Of a stretch of DNA of 64,000 nucleotides, positions 11,501 to 22,800 are shown in pieces. The stretch is from Theristus sp. LFF4_11 (lineage: Eukaryota; Nematoda; Chromadorea; Monhysterida; Xyalidae). The stretch is taken from positions 1-64,000 of the forward strand of contig JASANC010000277.1 in NCBI GenBank assembly GCA_030248135.1, written 5' to 3'. The first letter of the stretch is position 1. The number at the start of each line of letters is the position of its first letter. Both the position numbers and the translations under genes were made by a program. The notes below the pieces were generated by a model, which saw only the letters and a program-made list of their open reading frames with translations, did no database searches and was not told where the DNA came from.

Positions 11501-14500
11501 TCAACTCGCACTGATCGTCTGCTGCCCATTCGCAGCATTCCTACGATTAAAAGAAACGAGTTTACAAAACACGAGAAATATTTACGCCTCTGTGGTGACC
11601 ACACAAACACGATACGACACTACTACAATCATACAAATTCGCATCTAGTTGCTTAATATATAATGATGCCACAATCGAGAATACAATTCAGTATTCGTAT
11701 ATTTATGAGCAAGTTAAAAAACATGGAACGAGTTGTCAGCCTTTTGCGCTTACTTCGAACTGATCGACACATGCATTCTCGTTTGCACCGTCACTTTCAC
11801 GATTTCCACCTCTGCTTGCCGCTGACGGATTTCCACCGTTCTCTGGGTGGTCTTCCAGCGGCTGGTCGGCGAACGGATTCAGCATGAAGAGATCGAATTT
11901 CTTTGAAGAGCGCGGTTCTACCTTGCTCGTTGGACGCTTGTTCTTGTCAGTGGTCGCCGCCGAACGCTTGCAGTGTGCCAAAACGTTCAACTCACACCTT
12001 GTCTTGTCGACTTCTGCAAGTGTTTTGTGACGATCTTGTTTTTCGGTTCGTGAAAAAGTCGGGCCGCTGCGTTGTAGATAGCGATGATTGTGTTTGTTTG
12101 TGGTTGTCCGAGTCCGTCCTGTCTAGTATCTCGATATCATCAGCATCACAATGTATGTGAATGGCAAAACAGCCGTACGGTACGGTAACCCTCGTGGCCT
12201 GGTGGTAGCGCGTTAGACTCTTGTCTGTGCGTTCAGCGGATCGAGCCCAGCCGAGGGGTGTATAAGCACTTAAGGACAGAAAAAAACTCGATGGACGCTC
12301 TACCCAACGGCGTTTTGCACGCTTTTCTGGGTTAGCCCGGGCTAAAAACATCGCCTACAATTCCCAACAACAACAACATGGACCACCAACCTGCGCACTG
12401 ACAGGTGCCGCATGTTTTCGCGCAGTTGAATTTCATCCAGTCGTTCGTCGAGCACTCGCCAAGGGACGCCCAAAAACAGCAGTGCTGCAAAATTGAGCGC
12501 TCAATTAAACTGAGATAAACCGTTTTCAGCGTAATTCTTGTTGCATCGTTTACTGTCACTTGATGGAGCTTGAATTATTGTGGACGTGTGTTGACGCTTT
12601 TTCAGTCTTCTCTAATGGTCTTCTACCTACAGTGTAACTCAATAATATATCCAACTAGCTGATTGGTTGGTGGTCACGTGATGCATGCATTCTGTGCAAG
12701 CCGACCTCCGCAATTCTCAGCAATTCATGCATAGAATTCATGCAAGCATCAACGAATCAGCTAGTTGCATATGTTATTGAGTTAGGCTGTACGACTCAAT
12801 GCGCGTATAATTGGCATAGCAGTTTTATGCGTGACGTGGAAATTCAAAATCGGTGCAGGGGCCCGAGTCACTGAGATTCGACCGGGGTCACTGGACGGAA
12901 CCGGGCCGCATGAACCGAGAAACTAATTTTCATTTCGACATCTGCGCAAACGCATTGAGTCGCGCAAAACCAAAAAAAGCTCGATGATAATAGCAGTGTA
13001 GTAAAGAGCTTCACCTCTGAGCTGTCCGCACAGTTGCTGATGGTGCGATTGTTGCGTCCGATCGCCTCTCGCAGTGGCGTGAACTTTCGAGTTTTACGGT
13101 TGGCGTCGTTGCGTTGTTTGCGTCGGCTTGTCGCCGCAGACCGTGGAAGCGGCGACGACGACGGGGGCGGTGGCGGCGTGGAGCGGCTCGTTGCAATCGC
13201 CGGTCGTCGCCTCCGCGGCGAGATCACCGGCCTCGCGTGTGTCGCTGCCGGCCGTGTGGTGGCAGTGCTGGTGGTCGTCGGCTTCACCTCGGCCGCCGCC
13301 TCCGAAATCGCCACCAATGGCACGCCGTTGATGAGAATCTCGACGTTACTCGGTAAATTCGGTCCGATCGCGATCGATTTCGCCCCATTCACTTGGCCAT
13401 TCGGATGAGTTGCTGAAGAAGAAGAACGACGAAAAGAAATCAGCGCTGGTGCGGTTGCTTCGGAAGCTTAGACCATGGAACTTCGAAACCGCGCCTTACC
13501 CAGCAGTAGAACGGCGGCTGTGATGCATGGAAGAATATCATTCGTCCAATACATTTTCTGTGAGCATCAACAGTCTCTTTTCGAGCGACACTGTAATGCA
13601 ATTGAATTATGATGGTGGAATAATAAACTCTCCGGGTAAGTGGAAATTTATTAAAACAAGACGGTTTTAATTTTACAATTAGAATAACAAATTTTGACTA
13701 GACTATCTCGAGAAAGATTGTTTTTCGCTACAGCTATGTTTTGTTTCAACAGTGAAATCAAATAGTATCGCATTGTAACTTCAGGTCAGTCTTAGCAAAT
13801 CCACCATGTAATTATCGTTTACTGTTCATTCATAAAAATCCTACGGTGCTGATGTCAAGTCTCAACTTCTCAAGTATATTTGTGTTTCCGCATGATGGAT
13901 TGTCGTGTAGTTCTGTGTTAACCACTGTAGTTCACAAGGCACTTTGTACAAAAGTTGACCAAGGAATTTCGCTTTTGTCATGATTTGTGCAAAACAACAG
14001 ACATACCTTCTCAGAAAACATGCGTGCGCGGAAAGTGCATTTGCATGAGATTTGAAAAAAAACGATTGCATGCAGACTGCAGTGACCATGCATGAAGTTG
14101 TCTCTGAACTTTCATGTGCAAATGGTCGCCAATGCTGTTGTTGTTGTGTTGTTGTTGTTGTTGTTGTTGTTTGCGTCCAAAAAAAGTATGGGGTGTTTAC
14201 TGTTTCACATTTTGGATTTATAGATGACGATATGTCATTCATGTATGATCGTGAAACAAAGTTGTAAAGTGAAAGTTCGTGTTTTTTCTCCTGTTACACG
14301 CGCATTCGAACGTGCATAATATCCGTTTTTAAATGTGTTCTAATAGAGCCCATAATGTAAAACGGGAATTTAATGGGTTAAAAAGTAACCAACGAACAGA
14401 CAGTGAAAACCTCGAGAATTGTTCAAACTGTGTTTTAAGAGTATCGACACAAGCAAGGCACAGTGCACACACACACACAGCCCGCGAAAAAATGAATGAA

Positions 14501-16596
14501 CGGGGATCGGGTGTTAAAAGAGACTTCGGCTGCAAATCGGGTTCTTGGTTTGCCGATTTTCCGGTTCATTATTTTTTTGATTCAAAGTTCTGCTAAAAAG
14601 TGACAGGTTGAAAGGTTATACTTTTTTTCATTTGTATAATGTCATTCATTATTGCAGGTGTTCTACTGAGGGAACAACCATATCCGGTGCATTCGACGTC
14701 GCACTACACTCACTATTTGGTGCCAGATCTGAAGAAGATTACTGCTGCGCCCTACTATTGGGGTGTCATGGATCGTTTCGAGGCGGAAGAGCTGCTCGAC
14801 AACAAACCAGAAGGTGTGCAGTTTTTTTGGCTGTGTTGACGGTTTTTTTTGTCAGAAAATACGCATGGAAGTTGGCCAGCAAGTGCAACTGAATCCATGG
14901 TCGATAGAGAGTTGGTTGGTTGGTGTTCACAATAACGGGTAGTTTTCTTCGGGGCAATATGCCGAGGGTTCTGTCAGTGCGGTCTGGCTGGATACATGGT
15001 GTGCCACTGTTATAAATTGAATTGATGTTTGCTTACCTAATAATTCACATACACAAAATTTATCCGGCACATCACGTCACGTCTCATTCATCGTGCAAAA
15101 AAACAGCTATCCATCAGGTCAAACCTCATGCTCGTTCAAACCGCCAATGAAACATAATGACGTGACGTCATGTGCCTACCTGGTATGCATGAATTCATGA
15201 ATTGTCCATCCCTCATCAGTGTAGAAGTAGGCCGAGACAACCGAATTCTGCAACTGCGTACACACGAACACACAGGCACGTTTCTGCTGCGCGACTCGGC
15301 GCAGAGCGAGTATCTGTTCAGCGTCTCATTCCGGCGCTACCAGCGAACGTTGCACGCGCGCGTCGAACAGTCCGAGCACAAGTGGAGCTTCGACAGCTAC
15401 GACCCGGGCGTCTTCAGCGCGGCGACCGTGACGCAGTTGATCGAGAATTACAAGGACCCGGCAAGGTGAGCAGCTGTTCGCTCGTGTGGGTGCCCTGCAC
15501 ACGCACACACACACGCATTGCTGCCTTTCTGGAAGCTCCTATTATCTTTTCGTTTGGTTTCGCGACTCAATGCGCGTGCAAAACAGTTTCGGTATTTCAA
15601 GAGACCGTCTGTCTGTCTCTGAGGATTCGACCGGGCCCACTTTGGCATTCTTGAATTGCCGCATTCAGCGTGAAACACTCGTTTCCTTTCGACGTCTGCA
15701 AATCGTTGAGTCGTTTGAGTGGCAGAACCGAAAAGATAATAGCTTTGTGCAAGCGCCGGGGATACGGTATGGCCGATTGAACATGGCAGCTTTTTTTAGG
15801 GTTCAAGGAGCGCGCGAATTTTGAATGGCAGAAAAAAGACGTTCAGAAACTAAATTATGTGCCAACTTTGACGCGTTTTTTTTCAAACTAACAGATTATC
15901 CGCACTATTCTGTTCATTCTTTTTCCGTTGCACACATGATTTGGAATTATGTTTGCATTTTAAAAAATACAACTCCTACCTAGTCTGCGACTGAACCCGC
16001 CTTGATGGACTGCCTCATTTAGTCGGCCATACTGTAGGTAAAAAAGGAAAAGTCTGCGTATTTTTATTTGGAAATTTTGTATCCGAAAATTTGAAAATAG
16101 TCAAGATATCAGGAGAAACTTATAGTAAAAAACATTTGAACTTCAATTTTAACGCAGTTCCTGACAAAAATCCGGAAAAAATTGAATCAAACTGAAATCG
16201 CAGCGAGCTGATGTAAACGACATTCGTTCAGTGATTCGTTAAGACGACATTGTTGGCACCACCAGCAGCACCAACTGCATCACTGCTGTTCGAGTGCAAC
16301 ACGCGCTTTGAATTTTGAAACACCACTCAGAATACTGAACTATTGAGCATGATGCATGTCAATGAAAACAAAGCGTGCAGCGCTGTTCGCGCAGGTGTCT
16401 GTTCTTCGAGCCGCAACTGACGCACCCACTGCATCGGCCGTTCGTGTTCCCGCTGCAGCATCTCTGTCGTGCGGCCGTCGTCGACAGCGGCCGTCTCACG
16501 TACGACCTCGTGCAGAAGCTGCCGGTGCCGGAGCGCTTCAAGGAGTACCTCGGCGAGTACCACTATCGGCTGCCGGTGCGCGAGGTGAAACACTGA
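8574..16596 (+). CDS. SOCS5: Suppressor of cytokine signalling, SOCS5 (SOCS4/5) orthologue
   Basis: Five coding exons: 8574-9218, 10194-10581, 14658-14813, 15276-15465, 16395-16596. Phases match and give 526 residues, close to vertebrate SOCS5. Residues 1-344 are low complexity (Q, A, T, D-rich). The SH2 domain begins near 375 with [12 protein letters not shown], carries the phosphotyrosine-binding Arg in FLLRDS (399-404) and FSVSFRRY. The C-terminal SOCS box (about 470-526) has an elongin-BC box (LQHLCR) and a Cul5-type LPVP, ending [13 protein letters not shown]. Family role: substrate receptor of a Cullin5 ubiquitin ligase that damps receptor tyrosine kinase and JAK/STAT signalling in the cytosol. 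An acceptor-like TTTCAG lies 13 bases before the ATG, so a 5'-untranslated intron or trans-splice site is possible. The first two exons are joined by strand and phase only. A complete ShKT gene lies antisense in intron 3. Confidence 0.9.
9499..9658. repeat. MITE family A (SOCS5 intron 2)
   Basis: Runs from TACAGTCTAACTCCATAACG to its mirror ending GATAGACTGTA. Internal TAGCTGATTGG and CCAATCAGCTA arms and GCATGCA core. TA at both ends fits a TA target duplication. Confidence 0.85.
9750..10118 (-). mobile_element. tRNA-derived SINE family 2, minus orientation
   Basis: Read on the minus strand it starts with a degenerate tRNA (10115 down to 10046): perfect 7-bp acceptor stem CCTCCGT/ACGGAGG, A box TGGCTCGGTGGTTAGCA, B box GGGTTCGATCCCC, and poor D and T stems. 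A GC-rich body of about 300 bp follows, ending in an A-rich tail (TTAAAAAAAA). It is unrelated to SINE family 1 outside the promoter boxes. A remnant MITE A end (10140-10175) separates it from the exon at 10194. Confidence 0.75.
10612..10770. repeat. Palindromic repeat family F, degraded (SOCS5 intron 3)
   Basis: Contains ATTTTGAATTGACGCACATT and AAACGTGAAACTAGT, matching the arm of family F seen best at 50510-50703. Confidence 0.55.
11055..13554 (-). CDS. Secreted protein with two ShKT domains, nested in SOCS5 intron 3
   Basis: Six exons on the minus strand: 13554-13500, 13412-13015, 12484-12391, 12013-11754, 11540-11444, 11218-11055. Phases match; 355 residues. Residues 1-19 are a hydrophobic leader ([10 protein letters not shown]). 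A basic, P/S/T/R-rich stretch follows to about 145. ShKT domain 1 (about 147-182) is split by an intron after ADSSE and has [10 protein letters not shown] and [12 protein letters not shown] spacer of about 90 residues follows. ShKT domain 2 (about 268-303) has [10 protein letters not shown] and [13 protein letters not shown]. The tail is a Leu/Glu/Gln-rich, probably coiled-coil helix ending in an Arg cluster. ShKT domains are six-cysteine modules of secreted nematode proteins and of anemone potassium-channel blockers. Here a structural or enzyme-accessory role is at least as likely; no toxic activity can be inferred. Acceptors of the first and last exons are ordinary AG sites with modest pyrimidine tracts. 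Confidence 0.87.
12189..12378 (+). mobile_element. tRNA-derived SINE family 1, plus orientation
   Basis: Full-length type copy: tRNA-like head with GTGGCCTGGTGGTAGCGCGT and GATCGAGCCC, core AACTCGATGGACGCTC, GCACGCTTTTCTGGGTTAGC, tail (CAA)n. It ends 12 bases from the ShKT exon ending at 12391. Confidence 0.85.
12628..12791. repeat. MITE family A (ShKT gene intron)
   Basis: Starts TACAGTGTAACTCAATAATA and ends in its mirror ATTGAGTTAGGCTGTA. Arms include AACTAGCTGATTGGTTGG and GGTCACGTGATGCATGC. Confidence 0.85.
12792..12985. repeat. Palindromic repeat family F (ShKT gene intron)
   Basis: Begins CGACTCAATGCGCGTA and ends CGCATTGAGTCGCG, mirror termini of the family. Inside lie a GTCACTGA/GTCACTGG pair and GAAACTAATTTTCATTTCGA. 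It directly abuts the MITE A copy ending at 12791. Confidence 0.7.
15556..15730. repeat. Palindromic repeat family F (SOCS5 intron 4)
   Basis: TTCGCGACTCAATGCGCGTG at the left and GACGTCTGCAAATCGTTGAG at the right are the family's inverted ends. Centre GAATTGCCGCATTCAGCGTG. Confidence 0.7.
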
Positions 16597-19500
16597 CCGC
16601 AACGCCGTGTCGTGTGTCCGTGCGAAACTGCAACCGGTTTGGAAAAAAATACGCCACCGAACATTCGTTGTGGCGTTCGTTTTTTTTTTAATTTATATCT
16701 CCATGTCCTGAAGTAGACTACTGGTTCGAAATTCCGTCTGACTTGCATTAGTGCAAACATCGTCGGTGGTGATTGCAATGGTACGCGATGGTTTCTGGAC
16801 ACCACAGCTGATGACTTGATTGTTCCTTGTTGAAACGTGTAGTGATTATCGCAGTGTCGAAGCGTATCTTTGTTTCTTGAAATGTCTCTGATCGAAATTG
16901 CGTCATGTGTCTTGCAAAAGTAGTAGATTTTCACTTTTTTTACTCGTAAAACTGTGTGACGGGATAAGCCGAACTGAAAATCTCTACCGTTCATGTTCGG
17001 AAAGCATATGACGTCATTCCTGTGGAACACGTTCGAATAAATTTGCTATACTTTGCATTTGTGGTTGTATTGTATTGTTGTGTCGGTGGCCATGTTGTTG
17101 TCTACTGTTTTTATTTGCTGTTGGCTTTTTACAACAATAATTTCAAATTGAGTGTACTGCGGCGAAGAATTTCAGTAAAACTTCTGGTCTGTCTGTCACT
17201 ACTAAAAGTGGTGTTTTTCAGTCTTGTGATATTACCAGCTGGTTTGTTTGTTTCGTGCTAGTTATCTGGCTATCGTTTCAGCTACTGTACGTACAGTTTC
17301 ACTGACAGTTGAACAAGAAGTTGATAGAATTTTTGTCAAAAAATTATTGCGGATGGATTTCTGTGCGATTACTGTCAGGTTTATAAAAAGTATTTATTCG
17401 GCTTTTTGTCATTAGTATGGTTTTCTTGTTTTCAATAAAAGACGTGTGCTTTTGAAGTTTGAAAAAACTTGTTTTTTTTGCGGTTGGTTTTCATTAAAAA
17501 TGCACCACTGTAATGAAATAAAATCTTGAATTTTGAATAAAAGTTCACAAGATGTACGCAAATATGGGTTTTGTTGGCAGGATTTTTTTGCTGGGTAATA
17601 TAACTCGGTGACCATCTGGGCATACTTCATCTTGAAGAACAGCCGCTACCTTGCTTTCCGCGCACTGTCCCAATTTTCAGTTTCAACCGCTTTTTTCAGG
17701 AGTGCTTTTCGGCAGCTAATAATAGAAGCGCATTTCCGAACGCACCAGCGTGTCGCGTGGTCGTTAGCTGGCTGATTGTTTTCGGTGAGTTGTGTTCTGG
17801 CGGGCGCTGCTTTCCTGTCTGTTCTGCTGTGCGTTTGTGCAGCGCTTCAAGTTCTCTATCTAGTTTCGATGAAACTTTTCGGAGCTTTCATGGAGCAATA
17901 TTTAGTGGCTGCGTAGCTATGTTCTCGCACAGCAACGCGTCAACAAAAACTGCTTTTTGAATGTCGCTTTAAAGCACAGCTGTCGAAGAACCTGTTAGAT
18001 CTTCATTTCGTTTTCGTGTTTACAAGTACCTACCGGCAAAAAATAAATGAGTTTTTGTGTACTTGACGTGTCGATGTTTCAGTTCGGACCAAAAATTGCA
18101 CGTTTCGAAGTAACTACCGTAAACGGTTGGTTATAAAAAATGCTCCTGTTCCGTGTTGCTTTGCTGTGTGTCTCTCTTCTTGTTGGTTGAATGGTATGAA
18201 TGGTGACGTGACTGAGGAGACTTTTCTTTCTGGCTGCTGCACTGTCTGACGCAGAATTGTTGTTTATTCAAGGGTCGCGCCATTTGCTGCCATTTTACGT
18301 CGCTGAAACGAGAGATCTCAGCGATTGTTCTTGTTTTTTTTTCGTTTTTTGAATCAACGTGCATGCAAGCGGTGCCGTCTCAGAAATCTACTTTATCTAC
18401 TTTTCAAACGTCCGTTGCACAACTGTGTCGTCACAAAAACATTCACCAATCACAGCTAGCTCTCGTTTCTGTTTTCACGCCGCACTGTGTGTACGCTGAA
18501 TGACATGGCAGCAAGTGATGCGACAAAATGGCCACGTTGTTTTTCTGAGCAGATAATGAGCGTAAACGAATGCGCGCACACGTGGTCTGATTTTTTTCGT
18601 CGGTTTGCTTGTGCGTTCGTGGTTTTTCTGTTATAAAACTGCGGTGAAAATGTGATTATTTGTTTCGTCGACGGGTGTTTTGTTTGCGTGATTGTTATGA
18701 CTGTCAAAGTTTATCAGAATACGACAACAACATTAGCCGGATTTTTCCAGCTGCTGTCCTGTTTATTGGGCCTCATTGAATTTCGTCTTTTGGGTTAGAA
18801 ATTTTCAAAAGGTTGTATTGTACGCGCATAATGTGTCCAATTGGTAACATCACTGTTGCAAGTTGAACGAATAGCTGCAACTTTATTGTCGTGATGATCA
18901 AAATTGAACATGCTTCTGTTTTGATTCATTTCAGACCCGTCATTTCGATAATGAAAATGTCGAGTTTTATTGTCATTCGGTGATATTGATGACGACGTTG
19001 TGTTTTTTAAATTCATCACTGAAACGCCGGAAGAAAATTCATCGCTGAAACTCGCTGTCTAACTGTCCTGCTTTCTTCTACACCGGCTGAACGTTCGATT
19101 CCAGTGAAACACGTCTTTATTGGCTGGTGCACAAAGTTTAATCTTTCGACTGTCACTGAAGTTCCATCCAGTGAACTAGTTTTTGTCCTTATCCATATTA
19201 CCTTATCCAGTAGACCTAAATTCTCGCGCCATCACTGCTGAACACAAAAAAATAACCAAAAACGGCAAAATATACGCGAAGGAAAAGCAGACGACAATTC
19301 CATTGAAAAGCACCGTGAACACGAGAAATTGCGATACGCCGACGTTCGAATGCTCCCATGCGTGGGTCACGCGATGCGCACGTCTTGTCCACGGAGTTCG
19401 ATGCACGTAGTCACATGCGAGTGTTACTGCCGTTTCGCTGCTTCCGTTTGCTCGTTCACGTGCACTTTTGAACGTTTCACGTCAGCGGATTCGCCGGCAG

Positions 19501-19814
19501 CGTCGCACGACAACACCCGTCAGTCCAGCTGCATCACTGTCACACTTCGTTTGTTCTCGTTTCACTATTCATATCCGTCTGGCAGCGCGCCACGCGGCTA
19601 CTGGGACTGGTCTGATACTACCGCGCAGTGCTACTCCAGTGCTACTCGGTGCTACTGCAGTGCTACTCTGTTCGTTGTCGTCCACGACAGCACTGACCAA
19701 TTAGCGTGCAGCTCACGTGGTGACAGCAGTCGGCAATCGGCGGCTTTTGTGGGACATTCACTATTCACGCCTGTGCAGGCCAATCACGTCCAAGAAACTA
19801 CTGAACTTGCTGCG
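16597..19814. other. Intergenic between SOCS5 and the mitochondrial carrier
   Basis: No exon with a recognisable domain. It holds half of a family H repeat near 16925-17047 (GACGTCATTCC…GAATAAATTT, resembling 38808-39038) and a GC-richer stretch at 19320-19800 with short GTGCTACT direct repeats (19625-19675) just before the carrier start, which may be its promoter or 5' leader. A 79-codon hydrophobic frame at 17022-17261 has no support. Confidence 0.45.
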
Positions 19815-22800
19815 ATGGACTTCTTTGCTGGCTTGGTTGGCGGTAAGTGGGGAGTGAGTTGTTATGGAGGGTCATGTTGATCTACAGGGTCATGGGTTTT
19901 TTTAATAATATGGGTTTTTAATCATTTCACATATATTAAAACTTTCAACTGAAATTTGAATCAATTAAAAGTACACGCAGGTGTTAAATGTGTTCCATAT
20001 TTGAGCTCATAAATCGTGCAGTTTTCGCGCACCCTATACTGTATTTCTGGTTGGCGTTTGGTGCCTGAAGCTGTCTGAACCAGTAAAAAATACGGTACAT
20101 TTTTTTTGTGTGCAGACGGGTCGGTTTTTGACATTCCAACTATATATTGCACCCGAGCGCGTGTTCTCAAAACATGTTGTCCCGTCTCTCATTTTGTTGC
20201 ATTGTGAGGCAAATGCATTGTGTTTTTTGCAACCAAACAGGTGCGGCCGGAGTGTTGGTGGGTCACCCATTGGACACGGTGAAAGTGCGTCTTCAGGTGA
20301 ACTCGCGCTATCGCGGCACATTCCACTGTATCATGACCGTCGCAAAACAGGAGGGCGCTGCCACGTTCTACAAAGGTTAACGTCGAGAGCACTCCACGAA
20401 ACTGGGCAATTGGCTGTCCGTGCAATTGGAAAAAATGCTCAACCGTGATCAGTTGCTGCATTTCGCCAAACAGTCTCCACAACCATTCAAACACGTGGAC
20501 GTGGCCAATCAGAAAGGCAATTCAGGGCAAAATAAGCAAAAATGGTGTTGTTTGAGTTCAGCGTTTATCACCATCCATCCATCCAATTTCGCGACAAGCA
20601 GGCCACTCCGATAAAGCTGCATGAACAGCAGGTAGCACAGAGAGGTGAATATTCAAGAATCATGGCACACTGATTGCCTGCTGTGCACGTCATCGACCAC
20701 TGCAACCGACCTTGTGCGCCACATTCGCATGTCTGTTACATTCGCACACAGGCATCACCAGTCCGCTGGCCGGTCTCGCGTTGATCAACTGCGTCGCGTT
20801 CGGCGTCTACGGCAACGCGCGCAAACAGTGCGCCGACCCGGATGCGCTGCAGTCGCACGTGCTTGCTGGTGAGCACAACAATGCAACAGGCGCACATTGA
20901 ATCAGTGCTCACTTGACATGATCATACACAAGCACACAGGCACACGGCACACATGCGGCAGCGCCTGCGCTTTGTCGCCAGTGCACAGTTGAACTCGAAA
21001 TCATATGCAGGCAACCAGGCTAATTGCTTGGTGAGCACACGTGATGCGTGCTTTTTGCTGCGCAGGCATTATTGTCTGTGGAGGCGGAGTCTGTCCTGCA
21101 CAGAAGGCATACATCATGATCACCAACCAATTTGCTGATTGTCTATAATGTATAAGTTCGGCTGTATTTGTGCGTGTGTGTGCTACAGCACTGTTCACTG
21201 GATGTTCCTTTCAATTCAACGAAGCATTACGAGTCCGCTCAACCGATTGCAGGCGCCACAGCGGGCGTGTTTCAGTCGTTCGTCTCTGCGCCGGTCGAGC
21301 TGACCAAGACGCGCATTCAGGTGCAGCAGGCAGCCAACGGCGATTCGCTATACCGCGGCCCGTTCCACTGCGCGCAAAAAGTGCGTTGCATGTTGCGTTT
21401 CGCTCTGTTTTATTTGTCAAAAAAGTCGGAACAGTTGTTGCGCGTTACTTCCTTCCTGATCATACAACGTCGGCGTCTGAGCGCTCGAAATCACCACGTT
21501 CGCTTAGCTAGTTCGGAAACACAGTTGCGGCAATTCTTGACGAACGAAACTGCTGTTTCTCGTGGTTGCGTTTTGCACACACACACACACACACACACAC
21601 CTACTCTGCGGTCCTACAGCTGCTACGGTCGGAGGGCATTCGCGGTCTCTTCCGCGGTCTCGGCGTCACCGTGGCGCGCGACTGTCCCGCGTTCGCGACC
21701 TACTTCGGCAGCTACGAGATTCTCGTGCAGTTGCTCGCCGATGAGGGGCGCCCGGAGTCGTTGAACGTCGCCACGTTGCTCTGTGCTGGCGGTCAGTCAA
21801 TGTCCGGGTGCAGTCGGCATTATGGTGTTCGGTTTGGTTTATGGGACATGTATCGGGGCTTGGAAAGGCGTGATATGATGACAACTTGACTTGTTTAAAA
21901 AACAATAAAAAACGGGTTCGGAGTTGCAAGAAGACATGTTCAGCCACGCCACATCACATGTGCGGTGTTTGACTGCCACGAAATCCGATACATTCAACGT
22001 TTCGCATGCTCTGATTATTTTGCGAAAAAGTGGTAAGTTCCAACAAACCCACTTTGCAATGGTGCTGTGCGTGCTGTGCTGTCGTGTACGACTTTACGGA
22101 GCGGACACAATCGCAATAATACCCAAAACACACGCATTGTGGCTTGCTGTTTTACGATCGAATTTCAATCGGGTGTTCTTTCGGATGTTCTGGGTACACT
22201 ATGGCTATGGTTCATCATGTTGTTTTTGCAAGTTTCACTCCAGCTTGCTGATTGGCTGGTCAATTGAATTAGCCAAAGTGATTTGTGGTAATTAGAGCCA
22301 ACAAAACGTGCCGAAGTTTCACGTTGTATCTTATTCTGCAGGCATCGCAGGCACGCTCTCCTGGGTGGTCAACTATCCCACCGACGTTATCAAAACGAGA
22401 ATTCAGGTGTGTTACAAAGCAGTCAATTAAAAAACGTTACGTTTGTGATCTCTCTTACACCACTCCTCCCTCACGTGAGTTTTTTACCGCTCACGTTTGC
22501 TGAACTGTTAGCTTTTGATCAAATTTTCAACATCAGCTATGTTTCTCTCCTCAGTATCCGTTTGTAATAGCGATTGAAAACAACATAGTACATAACAAAC
22601 CTGGGGTTGACCGGATTTTTCAAATTCCCTGTGAAAGTACCGATTGCTGTCGTTTTTTGCTGTAAAAATACCGGGTTTGTCGCCGTGACCTCCTCGAACC
22701 GACATCCACACTGGTCTTCCGTGTTCGTGTGTCCTTGTTCGTTTGTGCTGTGTTTCATTGATCGATTGCTGTTATTCGACACACTTTGAGTGCCGAGGCA

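Noticed and set aside
13034..13408. Plus-strand ORF of 124 codons
   Set aside because: Shadow of the minus-strand ShKT exon 13412-13015, which has matching splice phases.
17009..17016. Perfect CRE palindrome TGACGTCA as a promoter element
   Set aside because: This one and the one at 39003 fall in arms of repeat family H, so they are more simply repeat sequence. A further exact site at 15163-15170 lies within a SOCS5 intron without other support.
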